From Tetraselmis striata (taxonomy: Eukaryota > Chlorophyta > Chlorodendrophyceae > Chlorodendrales > Chlorodendraceae), in NCBI GenBank assembly GCA_006384855.1, contig VCJN01003039.1, positions 301,655-365,654 of the forward strand: a DNA stretch of 64,000 nt. The letters run 5' to 3'. A model generated the notes under the pieces. The model worked only from the letters and a program-made list of their open reading frames with translations. It ran no database searches and was not told the DNA's origin. This document shows, in pieces, positions 11,191 through 21,965 of this stretch. The position numbers and the translations under genes were made by a program. How positions within the stretch are numbered: the stretch's first letter is position 1; each line of letters opens with the position of its first letter.

Positions 11191-11560
11191 TGAGGGAAGT
11201 ACGGCTGCAAAGCCGTGAGTAGTGTGCTACTTAGCGTGGACTTTGTTGTTGCACGAGCATAGCGGGATAGCGCGTTCATACCGAGGAGAAGGCATATATA
11301 AATGACCACTTACCAGTGAGGACCGCTCCAATTTCAGTAGTATAAAGCGCTACACTACTCTCCATAACACATGCCAGCAAGTGAGTGGGATTTTGGTTGC
11401 AAAGTCGAGAAATTAGTTGTGTGTTATTTAGCGTGGGTTTGTTGTAGCGCAGGCATAGCGGGATAGCGGGTGCTATATAGCACACAAGGAATATCACAGC
11501 TTTGCAACTTACCATAGTCCCATTCACTTGCTGGCATATGGTGATACGGAGAGAATGTAC
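11191..11560. repeat. Dispersed ~208-bp tandem repeat family, locus 2
   Basis: Two or more diverged copies of the unit seen at 9470-9775, including GGCTGCAAAGCCG, CATAGCGGGATAGCG and CTCCATAACACATGCCAGCAAGTGAG. Confidence 0.6.
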
Positions 11561-11614
11561 CGCTTCGCATCACTATAGCTATATATGTGAATATGAAGTC
11601 GTCGTCGATATCAA

Positions 11615-12390
11615 GTGGCCACTTGCATGTACTTTCACCGGTATGCACCCACTATTCAACATGTTGGCAGTCCTTTAACAAAGGACCGGGCGGACGGTGA
11701 TGAGGAGAGGGCGGAGCGGGTAATGGCTATTTCTGACGGCGATGCCTTCGGGAGGGCGACGACGAAGAACGCGAACCGACTAGATTTCTCTCCACCCTCA
11801 ACGGTAGCGAAAAGGACGAGACGGGGGAAGAGGAGGAGGGACATATGAGGGAGAGGGGGAAGGGGAATCGCGCCTTCAAGACACTGTTGAAGGCGGTGCC
11901 AAAGAGGTAAGCCGTATTACTACACATTTGCTGCTATTCGCATCGCGCGCTTTCACTATGCACTTGGACATAACCCTATCCCGTCTACTTGTTGCTAATT
12001 GTGGTGTTGTTGTGTGCCCTTCTACGGGTTGTGGCGGTGAGCCTGAGCATTGTACCGATGATGACAAGCGCTACGAAGATCTGCCGGACTGCTTCTCCCA
12101 CGAGTTGTTGGGTAAGCCATGCGCCTCCGAAGCGTTCGAGCATCGGGGCTGTGCTCGTCGACATGCTTGGCTTCAAGGCGGACTACGAGCTGCCTATATC
12201 GCCAAGTGTGTGAGCATCTGTGCGATGATACCCAACTCATGTGTAGCAATATACACATGCTGGTTTGTAGGTGGGCGGCTCAGGAGAGGCGTGGCTGCAC
12301 AGCGGGTGAGGTGGAGATGTGCCTCGAGAGGATCTTCTCACTTTCCAGCCGGCCCTTAACACCGGGCGAAGTACTGCGTATGTACTAAAT
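11615..12390 (+). other. Unrecognised coding-like stretches
   Basis: The frame 11615-11848 ends in a basic run (AKRTRRGKRRRD). A second frame to about 11910 ends KTLLKAVPKR at a sequence, AGAG|GTAAGC, that could be a splice donor. Further open frames (11928-12359 and 11989-12213) follow. No domain is recognised and the pieces do not form one clear gene. A decayed transposon protein is possible. Confidence 0.2.
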
Positions 12391-12435
12391 CCGGGCGAGC
12401 CGGCGCGGCCCTACTGGTGATGATAGTATACTGTC

Positions 12436-13341
12436 GTGAAACGGTGGACAGACCGACGACCGGACGACCCACCAGCAGGCCAACTGCCGGCTAGCGCCCA
12501 CACAGGCGTGAAGAGCAGGCTTCACAGGCGACCATCACTACCGCCACAATGGACATCAACAGACCCGAGGAGCAACATAAGGCCGCGGTCGGCGCCACTC
12601 TCGATGCGCCGCGGCGGCATGACCCAACCCCCGAAGACCCGAACAACCATCGCTGCAAAAAACTTCTCAGGCACCCGACTCCGCCCTGTTGCCCGCCCCA
12701 TGTCAACTGCCGGCCAGCGCCCACAGAAGCGTGAAGAGCAGGCTCCACAGGAGACCACCACTACAGCCAACATGCACATCAACATACCCGAGGAGCAACA
12801 TGAGGCCGCGGTCGGCGCCACTATCGATGCGCCGCGCAGCGGCATAGCCCCCCCCCCCCCCCCCCCCCCAGATTCGAGCCATTGCCGGGAAAAAAATCAC
12901 AAGGACCCGACTCCCACCTGTTGTCCTCCGTTTCCTCCGCATTTTGAACCGCCAGTCCCGCCAGCCCCCAATCGATCTCCCTTTGGTGCCGACGGTGCCA
13001 CACAAGTTGCCATGCTATTCAGCGATCTAGTGACCCGCAACCGTGTGACGGGGGTCGACCTGCGCCGCAGATGTATGTTTATGGACCGGATCCGTACCCT
13101 CGGCCCCAAGCTCGGAGTACACACATCAACTCACGACGTCCGGGCGGTGACCCAACGCGCACCTATGCCGGCTGCCGCCGCTCCGGCAGGGGTGAGCAGA
13201 GTTGGACTCGCCACTAACACGGGATCCGACGCGAAACTCGTCGCAGCGAATACGATGCAACTACATGGGCGGGAGAGGATGGCGACTATTCACCAACCGG
13301 CGCCGACAACAGCCGAGCAGTCGGCGATGCACCACGGCTAG
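12436..13341 (+). CDS. Hypothetical ORF with internal direct duplication
   Basis: A 301-codon frame, Pro-, Arg- and Thr-rich, of no known family. It spans a direct duplication of about 145 bp: the segment around AACTGCCGGCTAGCGCCCAC (from 12479) recurs about 223 bp later (from 12702), including PEEQH(K/E)AAVGAT. The two copies sit in different frames relative to the ORF, which argues against a conserved protein. A poly-C run at about 12847-12869 also lies inside it. Confidence 0.2.
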   Translation: MKRWTDRRPDDPPAGQLPASAHTGVKSRLHRRPSLPPQWTSTDPRSNIRPRSAPLSMRRGGMTQPPKTRTTIAAKNFSGTRLRPVARPMSTAGQRPQKREEQAPQETTTTANMHINIPEEQHEAAVGATIDAPRSGIAPPPPPPPDSSHCREKNHKDPTPTCCPPFPPHFEPPVPPAPNRSPFGADGATQVAMLFSDLVTRNRVTGVDLRRRCMFMDRIRTLGPKLGVHTSTHDVRAVTQRAPMPAAAAPAGVSRVGLATNTGSDAKLVAANTMQLHGRERMATIHQPAPTTAEQSAMHHG

Positions 13342-14189
13342 CTCCCCCGGGAGCTCCCGCCACCACCAACTAGCCAGGTACAAGCGGCCCACCCCCCGGC
13401 CGCGGCAGCCCCTCAAAGACACGCAGATGGACGACGACGACCCGCCACGGTAAGTCGATAGCCGGCGACAAGCGTCGATCCAGCCCCGCACCCCAATCCG
13501 GCTCCAACGGCCATAGCCTAAGCCCCCACCGCGGCAAGAGAGGCCGCGGAGGCCACCGCCCCCCTCGAGCATACTTCCACAACCAACACACCAGCCCATG
13601 CGTCCCGCCTAGCCCAGCTCGCGGCCGAGGCCCACCGCCTCCCCCCCCCCCCCCCCCTCCCGCGCCGGGCGATCCCCTTACTTGCAGCAGCCGCAGGTGG
13701 GCCGTCTGCTGATATTCACCACCGGCAAGGCGCCCAACCCCAAGCCGGACGCACGCCCGCGACTATCAGCACCCCAACCCAAGAACTACGGACCTTTTTA
13801 TTTGTTAGCCGATACGCCCGGAATTGCATATTTTCGACTTTACCCGCACTTTTCCCCCGCAAGTGTTACAAACGGCGCATCGCCCGACCCGCGGGCTTGG
13901 TACAGGCACCAAACAAAGTCATCATGCAATTAAACGCGGTATACTGTGTCAAAAATATTAGAGATGGAGGGCATTGTAGCCCCCACCCCATCAAGCTAGC
14001 CGGCTCAGCGGTATATAAATACTGAGCACCATGCAGCTATGCCGGTTAGCTCCCCTCCCACATCACACCTTAGTAGCAGCAGGCGGGACGCCTCTGGCTG
14101 CGTTAGCGTGTCTACTGAGCTCTGGATGGGATGGGTCTTACTAGGTAGGGACGGCAGGGGGGCGCTGATGTCTTAGCTATAGCCCGCTG
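13342..14189. other. No gene seen
   Basis: The interval has a poly-C run near 13640-13657. Frames are short and without recognisable domains. Confidence 0.5.
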
Positions 14190-14350
14190 GACGGAGGAGG
14201 GGCTAGGAAACATAGGAGGATGGCCAAAAGCTTGAGCTGTGATAACACTTCGTGTTCCCCACTGTGGTTAGAGAGGTCCTGAAAACAACTCAGTTTGAGC
14301 CAGTGGATGCAGCATACTAGCATTTTTAATCAATTTCAATTTCAATTTCA
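14190..14350. repeat. Dispersed repeat, copy 2 (partner at 11030-11190)
   Basis: Same ordered blocks as copy 1. Here the CAATTT element is expanded to about three tandem copies (14328-14352). Confidence 0.6.
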
Positions 14351-14999
14351 ATTGCCTCGAGAGGGGGTTGAGCCCCCCCCCCCCCTTCCCCCTTCCTCAC
14401 ACGCTGTGTTTCAAACGAGGCATCTTATGTATCCATTCAGCATCTCATATAATCCTTCTATATTGTCTGTGTGTAGGTTAGATTCTTCTGGAAGATCATC
14501 GTCGGCAAGTGCAGCAAGGATCCGGAGAGGGCTTTTGCTGTCGAGGTCGTGAAGCAGGTCCCCCCCCTCTTTCCTCTGTGCATTGGCCCGCTAGTGTTAG
14601 GCTCTAGCTTAAGCCTGTTCTTTAGGCCCTTTAGGATGCAGCGGAAGGATTTAGAAAGCATGGCCAATCTCTTCTGGTTGCAGGGGTTCCTGGGTTATAG
14701 TTCTGTCTCTGAATTCTACCTGGTAGACTTGTCCGAGGCGGTATTTATACCCGCCGAGGTCATAGTCATACCTGTGCTATGTTAGCCGGGTGTCATGGGA
14801 TACCCGTGCTGTGTTAGCCACGCAAGGCTTGAGTAAGAGAACTCTAGAGAATTCCAGAACAGTCTTCGGCCTTATACTACTAGTATTTATACCCGCAATA
14901 CTAATATATACAGCGACTCCGCGGATGCGTAGTCGTACTACCTTTGCGGGGAGTTATACCTGCTAGTATAGCAGAACATTCTGGCTAAAGGGAAATGGA
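14351..14999. other. No recognised gene
   Basis: A short plus-strand frame (14549-14785) has hydrophobic stretches but no family. A poly-C run lies at about 14369-14387. Confidence 0.45.
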
Positions 15000-15008
15000 G
15001 TATAACAC

Positions 15009-16240
15009 GTGTGTTATTGCATCACATGCTTTCTCACTCTTGGCTGTTGGCGCGGACAGATGCGACTGAAGGACTTCCAGCTCCTCTTCAATGACTTGCT
15101 CGTCCGCATGCGGCGGGATCGGGGTAGTGTGGGGGGATCTGCATCGGTGAAGAATCGCCACGCACGGCAAGATGCGGTGGGTCGCGCAGTCAGCGCGAAG
15201 GTGGTTGAGTAAGCTTCCTGCGAGGAGGGCGTCAATGCGCATGCCCACAATGCCGCTCTCTTCAAGCAGTACGTTGATGAGTATGCCCCCGATGGGCTGC
15301 GGGTACACCAACCGAGGGCTGACACGGCGAACATCCAGTGAGTGCTTTAGATTCCTGCCCGCATGCATGTATGCCTTGTGTGATAGTACAGCAGCATTAA
15401 GAACACACTTACATCAATCATCCGCCGGACTGCTACATGCTGACGTACTATGGCCGGATGATATCGATTAAGCCGGACCAGGAATCCTACAATGTGTACT
15501 GCTCGCGCGCGTACAACCGCTTGCCGAAGGGCAATGCATGGGTGTACATGACCCGGCGGTGGGAGAACGGAGGTGCAGCCCTAGTGCCCCTGGGCTATAA
15601 CATCCCGCATACTGCTCAACTGAGAGCCAGTATGGACTGTGGGCCAACTGGGGCTGCAGAGGAGAGAACCATGATGTGTTTCTGGATATCTTCCAGGTTG
15701 AGGTAAGCTATTTCGTTGTGGCGGAGTGCTACGCCCTAGACAACCCCCTGGCTTCGCCTTCAACTGTCGTGACAGTTGGAGACGCTTACCGTGGGAGTAG
15801 GCTTCCATCAGCCTCAATCAGCGCCAGGATCCGGGAAGGCGATGTGAATGCAATCTTCCGGCCGGACTTCGTCTTCCCACTCAGCATCGTGCAAGGCAGC
15901 CGGGTCACATACACATGGACAGAGACGAATTCCGCCAGCAGTGTTGGCAGGGGTCGGCGGCGCGAGATGGCCGTTGCTGAAGTTGCGCCCATACAGATGA
16001 TGAGGTATGTCAGCAACACCCCCCTGCTGCCCTTTCACCGTTATCTCATGTTTTATTTGGACACTGGCATGATATTGTTGATTTTGCTTTCACCAGGTGA
16101 GCTTCCTATGAAGCACTCTCATGCCAAGCACACCGCCGTTTGCTCTGATCTGGACGATGGCGATGGCGGCGCGGCAGAGCAGCCGCAACAACATCAGCGT
16201 CTTTATTCAACATGCATTGCGGATCACAAGCATGCATGAT
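15009..16240 (+). pseudogene. Spliced-looking coding remnant, family unknown
   Basis: Coding-like segments follow one another. From 15061, MRLKDFQLLFNDLLVRMRRD leads to VSAKVVE and then an in-frame TAA. The same frame continues as HAHNAALFKQYVDEYAPDG up to a CCA|GTGAGT donor near 15340. A second segment (15437 to about 15690) contains QESYNVYCSRAYNRLPKG. A third (15676-16001) contains VEVSYFVVAECYALDNPL and DFVFPLSIVQG and ends at a GGTATGTC that could be a donor. I do not recognise the family. The in-frame stop suggests decay, and a transposon protein is the likeliest source. Confidence 0.3.
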
Positions 16241-16890
16241 TAGCGCTTCAAATGTCTGTGGGGTATGGCAGCGCAGGGTAGGCTGATGTCCTGAGTGTTA
16301 GTACATAGTTGCTGTATGTTCACGTAGAATAATATGGATGGCGCAGGAAACAAATAAACATAAGCGTCGTGTGGGTCTGGGGTTCCCGACTGCAACGGAA
16401 GGACGTATTTCCTCCAAAACCTTGTCTGCCAATTGCATTCATATATATACGCTTCATTAATGATTTTTCAGGCATGTCATACATGAGGCATCTTGCCGCG
16501 AAATGTGCGTTGTCATTACGGGTGACGCGATAGAGCATCACACCTCATCGACCGTTGTAACCAAACAATGATATATGTGCATGTACTCTGCGGTGTTGAT
16601 TATTTCCTGTCATGCCATAATTGTTTCGATCGTGTGTTGGTGCATCTGCATATTGCTAGTAGTTCACAGCATTCTTTAAGGGTTGTGGTATTGTGCGTCA
16701 GCATGCATCATGACTGATTTGTGTCGGCCCGGGTACCCAAGTATTACCATGTACCGTAATCACAATAAGGTATTGATAAACAGTACACTAACACTACACC
16801 GCATCACTTCTTGCCGGGTTCCATATCACTTAGTCACTCAGTGATAATGACAGCAACAATTTAAACTAATATACCGCCCGTAGTCATCGC
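16241..16890. other. AT-richer stretch, no gene seen
   Basis: No convincing frame, repeat or RNA structure was recognised. Confidence 0.5.
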
Positions 16891-16895
16891 ACAAC

Positions 16896-18345
16896 TTGCT
16901 GGAGTCAGCAAGCACTTCACCACCGCCATCGCCCCCCCCCCCCCCCCCCCCCGCCACCATGACGACGTATGGAGGCACAACGTTTCTCTCCGCCGCCGGA
17001 GACAGCCCCCCCCCCCCCCCCCCCCCGCCCCGACCCGAAGTATGGGCCGCCTCAGGATCTTCCCCTACCGCAGGGGCCGCCCCTCCTCTACCATGTGACG
17101 TGCGTCAAGTTGTCGTCAGCCGAGGATGCTGAGGTCAAGGACGGTGTCAAGGTAGGCGGGCCGTTGACTCATGCACGCCTCTGCGCTCTCAACAACACCG
17201 AACGCGAGGCAGTGCAAGGGGTGAACGTGTACACGTGCCTAGAGGACGTTGAAGACTCGACGCACGAGGGATACGAAGCACGTTTCGTGTGCCACTGGGG
17301 TGAGGAGCAGCTGGCGGCAGCTGGATTTTGCTTAGCTGCCGGCAATAGGTTCCAACTCTACACCCGCCTGACCGCGGTATCGCGTCCGTCATCGGCTTCG
17401 GCGCCCGGACACGGCAGCGCCGTGAAAGCTTTCACTGACGGCATAACGGCACCGGACGGCACGGGCAGGAAGCGGGTTGCATGCGATATCCCAGGTACCA
17501 CTCCTCCCGCCCGTCCCGTGCCTGCAAACCAACTAGTAGATGGTATTATTTGTGATAAATTCATCCAAGTCGACAAACTCCGCCCCCCCCCCCTCGAGCA
17601 GCGCTACTGAAACAACCGTTCGACAAAGCCATCGCGTCGTTCTACCCCATCGATGGTGTTTCCGGCTTGCCCATGTTGGACAACGAGATCTCGGAGTACA
17701 CAAAGGGCCACATAATCAAGTTGTTCAAGGAGCTCGCGGTGGCTTGCGCCCGCTGTCCGTATGACCGCTGGTCAGCCCACCGACGCCACCCTGCGCAAGC
17801 AGATTCAGAAGGCGGCTCGCAGCCGCAGGCAGAACTGTCCGCACTTCAAAAAGTGGGCGGAGAAAAAGGTTGAGGGCATATCCAGCTATGGAACTTGTCG
17901 TGGTGGGGCAAGTATTTCGCAGAGTCGGTGCGAAACGGGAATTCCGACCACCCAGCACCGCCTACTTGACCAAGGCCGAGGAAGGTGCCGCTTTGAATCG
18001 CAGTGCTCTCTCCCCGGCGGGGAAAGGCGATGTCAACCCTACCAAAACCCCCGCCGTGGAAAGGCGAGTCCGAGATTTCAGTGCAGTTGGTGTTGGCTGC
18101 TTGCACGAATGCTGCCGTACGCACGTGGTGACGACGTCACAACGACTGAATTATTTGTCTTTTGTAATTACAACTTAGGGTCCGGCATCGACATGAGCGG
18201 CAACCCACTGCATGAGCAGTCTATCGGCTCCAGCCCCCTCCCCCGTTTAGTCGTCCAGCTCCCGTCCCCCGTGCTGCTCGAGCCCCCCCGCTGCATGATA
18301 CAACCAACATGCAAACGGCTTCACCTAAGCGCGTGCATGTGACCC
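16896..18345 (+). pseudogene. Unrecognised decayed coding region
   Basis: A 213-codon frame (16969-17610) includes VTCVKLSSAEDAEVKDG and YEARFVCHWGEEQLAAAGF. Further coding-like pieces follow in other frames: LPMLDNEISEYTKGHIIKLF (from about 17660) and ATLRKQIQKAARSRRQNC with FKKWAEKKVEGI (from about 17785). The frame changes, and poly-C runs at about 16933-16952, 17007-17027 and 17583-17593, suggest decay by homopolymer slippage. No domain is recognised. Confidence 0.3.
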
Positions 18346-18752
18346 TTAAACTTCGTTGATACGGCGAGGATGCAAGCCCGGCGTCAACAAAAGCAAGCGC
18401 GTCTGCGAGCGACAACAACAGCCAAGCAGCCCACGCGCAGCGAGCACCTTAGCCGTGGGCAGCGGATGGCTTGCATAGTGATGGACAACATCACCCCACA
18501 AGCCGCAGCCACAGGGGGGAGGCAGAAAGGGCAGAAGAGGCCCGCCGCAGCGCAGCCCTTGGGCAGCAGTAGCGGGCCGCCGCGCCGCGGCGGCTGTCGC
18601 GGGCACTAGAGATCCCATGTAATTACATTTTCTGGCTTGTTTTTTCAGTACTTTCGCACAGTGTCCGACCCCACCCGCATAAAACTGAAAGTGACCGATA
18701 CTCACCTGTCAAAATTGCCAGATAAGATTAAGCGTGCTTAAATGCGCTTACT
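18346..18752. other. No gene seen
   Basis: Short frames only; nothing recognised. Confidence 0.45.
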
Positions 18753-19499
18753 GCCTCGCTAAGACCGATGAAGGAAAATTGGCACCTATTTTCCTCGTAT
18801 TTCGCGCGAAGCCCCTGTCACGTCGGCACCTCCCGCCCCCCCGTCATGCCACTGCTGGCCGCGGCAAGCCGCCCTACTCCACTCCGCCGCCACCCGCAGC
18901 CGCCACCACCCGCCGCCAAGCGCCCGGCCCGCCCAAGATGGACTCCGCCAGCAACTCCCCCGTCTCTCGAAGGCGCATCGCAGCGCTAGTAGTTTTACAG
19001 CATACCCAGAGCCTCCTACTCGGCTTGACATCCGCTACCCAGCTTGGCAGCTCTGGCGCCTTCGCTGTCGGAATGGCGGCGGCATCGCTGGCGTCCGCCG
19101 GCGGAGCCACCGCCGGCGCGTTTGCAATGGTGGTGGCTGGTGTACAGTTTGTACAGGCGGATCTGCTGTGCTCCAGTTCAAAAATGGGGGCGGGGAGAGA
19201 GAGAGAGAGAGAGGGGGGGGGGGATTGGTGGGGGGGGGGGGGGGGGGGGGGGGGGGCTCTCCGGGGTATTTCGTGAATGCCGAACAGTAGACGGGACACA
19301 TAACGGAATCTACGCGGGCACCGATTCGTAGATGGAATAAATAGTTAAGATCTGCGACCCCCCCCCCCCCCCCCCTCCCAACGAATATCTTTTATTCGTT
19401 ACGAGGACCGGCTCGCGACTACGAGGAATGTATGGAAAATCGGGTACGAGGAAAATAGGTTCGGCGGCACCTATTTTCCTTCATCGGTCTTAGCGAGGC
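18753..19499. mobile_element. Non-autonomous DNA element with ~50-bp TIRs
   Basis: The left arm (18753 to about 18800) begins GCCTCGCTAAGACCGATGAA and continues AGGAAAAT..GGCACCTATTTTCC. The right arm (19446-19499) is its reverse complement with a 6-nt difference in the middle. Each arm contains its own small AGGAAAAT/ATTTTCCT palindrome. The 747-bp interval carries no transposase, so it would be a MITE-like passenger. No clear target-site duplication was found. Confidence 0.6.
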
Positions 19500-20029
19500 G
19501 GTTAATTACATTAATAAGCTCCACTCTCATTGGCTGTTGGGTTGGCCACATCAAGCTTGGCGCTTCTGCTTTGACAAAACCTCAAACCACCCGCCGCATT
19601 TGTGAAATTCATTTCCGTTGTCTTCATCACGTTGTCGGTATGTGGCGAACAGTAATGAAGCTCCCGCCCGTTACGTTTGAACCCCCGCCGTGACCACTCG
19701 CGAGTAGTCGCGGAGTAATTGCGCGTACTGCCGCGCTTTTGTGATTTTCTAGAGTATCGCAAAGTACTGTACTCGTGCCACTCCGCCGCACCTAAGTACC
19801 TTGTAGTGATGACTCGCGACGTCTGGTGCCCTATGGTGATGACTCGCGACTACTCGTTGCGCTACTCATCCCGCTATTCTCTAGTACTCAATGCAAGACA
19901 TCGCTGCAATACACATGCCTCCAGCCGGAAATAAAGTACTGCGGCGCTTAGCTTAACGTTAAGTGGGGGTTAAGCTTGCTACATACTTGCGCTTACTAGT
20001 TGGTAAGCGCGATTAAGCGGACCACGTTT
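19500..20029. other. No gene seen; CG- and GTAC-rich repeats
   Basis: Repeated GTGATGACTCGCGAC motifs occur at about 19806-19850. No coding support. Confidence 0.45.
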
Positions 20030-20510
20030 CGACGAGTGACGATCTACGATAGGGACCGGCGGTAGGGATGCTCCACCAACAAGAAATTGCACGCCCGACT
20101 CTTGAGGTCCGCGATGTTGAAGTTGCAATTGCAATCGAAATCGTTCTTCGCGAGGAACTCGTCGATGTACGTAGAACTCGGTCCACATGAGGTAACTCCG
20201 CCTCTCTTAGCAAAGCGTAGTTGTACATGTTATACCTGCTGCGGGACGGGCCGGCACATGTGCGCCCAGTAGGAGTAAATATAGCGACACACGCAATAAC
20301 AACGAAGTGGTGACAATTCATTAGGTGCTCACCCGTTGTCGTAACTGATTTCGTCGGGTGAATTCGGATACAAGGCCAAGAAGTGGTCGAACGCAGTCTC
20401 GGGTCCCTCGAAGCATCCATGACCGCAAACATATGACGCATGCCTTGCACCGCAAACACCTGCACCAAACATGCAATATGAATACACATACGCGCTACAC
20501 TCTATTCTCC
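20030..20510 (-). pseudogene. KDZ-like transposase fragment
   Basis: On the minus strand, 20415-20335 reads GPETAFDHFLALYPNSPDEI then SYDNG and ends at a GTGAGC donor. After a possible CCGCAG acceptor near 20245 the next piece reads YNMYNYALLREAELP. A third piece in another frame (20170-20045) reads TYIDEFLAKNDFDCNCNFNI then ADLKSRACNF. The order YDN(G/A)C-like, then R.PE.., then (I/V)D.F..KN...C.. matches the core of Kyakuja-Dileera-Zisupton (KDZ) transposases. At least one frame change is needed inside the last exon, so the copy is broken. Confidence 0.5.
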
Positions 20511-21160
20511 TCTCCAGAGGGTACCCTAGGGGGTGGACGTTGCATCGTGGGCACGGCGTGGGTACCGCAAACACCTGCACCATATAGTCAGTGTGAATCC
20601 ATATACGCGCTACATTTTGTCCCTCCCTTTATAGGGTCCCCTCCCTATAGGGCCCCCTTTGTAGAGGGTCCCCTCCCCAGAGGATCCCCTCCTTGGAGGG
20701 TCCGCTGCCCATAGTGGCGTCCCGACAGCTATTAAACCCGTCGCTATCCCTGCCCGCCGCGATCCCCAACCGCGCCTGGATGTCGTCGCGCACTCCGCGG
20801 TCACCCTTAATACGGGTGACCCACCCCTCGCCTTCACTCCATCCGCGTACGTAGACCGTGACATGCGTTCATCGTGGCGTCCGTTCCCGTTCATCGCTAT
20901 ATGTTCGGGGAGTCGTCGTTGTGACTGGTAGTGAGGGCGTCCCGCACTTGCGCACATTTGGCCACCATGCGGAATCCTCCCGGTGGGCGTGTTCCCTTAA
21001 GCGCGTCTCGACGGCGCACAACCAGGCAGGACTAGGTTGAGTCACAGCGTTAGACCCTAGCACTAGGTGCGCGGGGTGCATGACAACGGCATACCGGGGT
21101 ACAGTTCAAAGCCTTTGCGCACAACTGCGCAAGGTGTAACAACGCCCTCGTCATAATGTC
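20511..21160. repeat. GGGTCCCCTCC-rich tract, otherwise no gene
   Basis: About 20515-20530 and 20630-20705 hold several TAGGGTCCC/GAGGGTCCCCTCC repeats with foldback potential, similar to 478-568. No gene was recognised in the rest. Confidence 0.5.
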
Positions 21161-21164
21161 GTTT

Positions 21165-21310
21165 CCGTGTGTGCAAAAACATTAGAAACCCTGGATCCAT
21201 AAATGAAGGACACTTCGGGACGATATTGCCGAAATACATCGACCAGGAATCGATCCTGGACCTCTCGCATACGAGCCGACCGCTCAACCGGGCGGAGAAG
21301 GAGTGTACCT
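21165..21310 (-). mobile_element. tRNA-derived SINE fragment
   Basis: Read on the minus strand, CCGCCCGGTTGAGCGGTCGG (A-box-like), a CTCG..CGAG stem and a 5-bp T-arm CCAGG-ATCGATT-CCTGG (B-box-like GATCGATTCC) are followed by TCGATGTATTTCGGCA. That tail is shared with the copies at 21860 and 39008. The acceptor stem does not pair, so it is tRNA-like, not a tRNA gene. A second A-box-like head lies at about 21440-21490 on the plus strand. Confidence 0.6.
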
Positions 21311-21689
21311 TGTCCAGTAGTTGCTGGTATCCCCTACAAGTACCGGTATTAGTACTGTTTTTGCGGTGGATTTGTTCCCAACACTTATGTATGAGTCATA
21401 CTGTGTAGGCGGTACGTACGGGGTACATACAAGGTGCATCCCTTGTCCGCTCGGTTGAGCGGTAGTCGTCTCGTACGCGAGTAGACGTCCGGGGGGGAGC
21501 GGGGGGGGGGCGCTCTATGCGCAAACCCAGACCGCTCCAGCAGCAGCAGATGCTTACTACCGCCACAGTCCTTAATAGCAGCCGCAGCTGTACGTTTGCA
21601 ACCTACATGGCTAGCTCGCGCATGGTGCACGGCGGCTAGGCCGACACGGGCCCTGCGTGTCATTGGTTGGCGGGCAACAGCACTGGCCT

Positions 21690-21965
21690 CCCGTTAGTCT
21701 TGCGGAATGCTTCGGCAACTTGCTTGATGACTATGACAGAGCGTCGCCCACCCAGGGCTTTCCGTAACTGGATCGCTGCCTAAACGATTCACCGTTGATA
21801 GGCCGCCGTAAAGACGCTGCAAAGGTTTCACTGGTGCCGGTCCGAGGATCGATTCCTTGTCGATGTATTTCGGCAATATCGTCCCGGCGTGTGCTGGGTC
21901 TACCCGGTTGATGCATTAGCCCTTCGGGGTTCGAAGGAGGCAATAGTCTATGGGCTATGCCAGAC
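21690..21965 (+). mobile_element. Dispersed repeat joined to SINE tail
   Basis: 21690-21842 is a copy of the short dispersed repeat (CCCAGGGCTTTCCGTAACTG ... CTGCAAAGGTTTCACTGGTG). It runs straight into the T-arm-like GAGGATCGATTCCTTG, TCGATGTATTTCGGCAATAT and a ~90-bp tail (TACCCGGTTGATGCATTAGC, CTTCGGGG) that also ends the 38840-39115 copy. Confidence 0.6.

Noticed and set aside
21230-21305. Functional tRNA gene
   Set aside because: The T-arm and A/B boxes are present but the acceptor stem does not pair, and the sequence continues into a repeated SINE tail.
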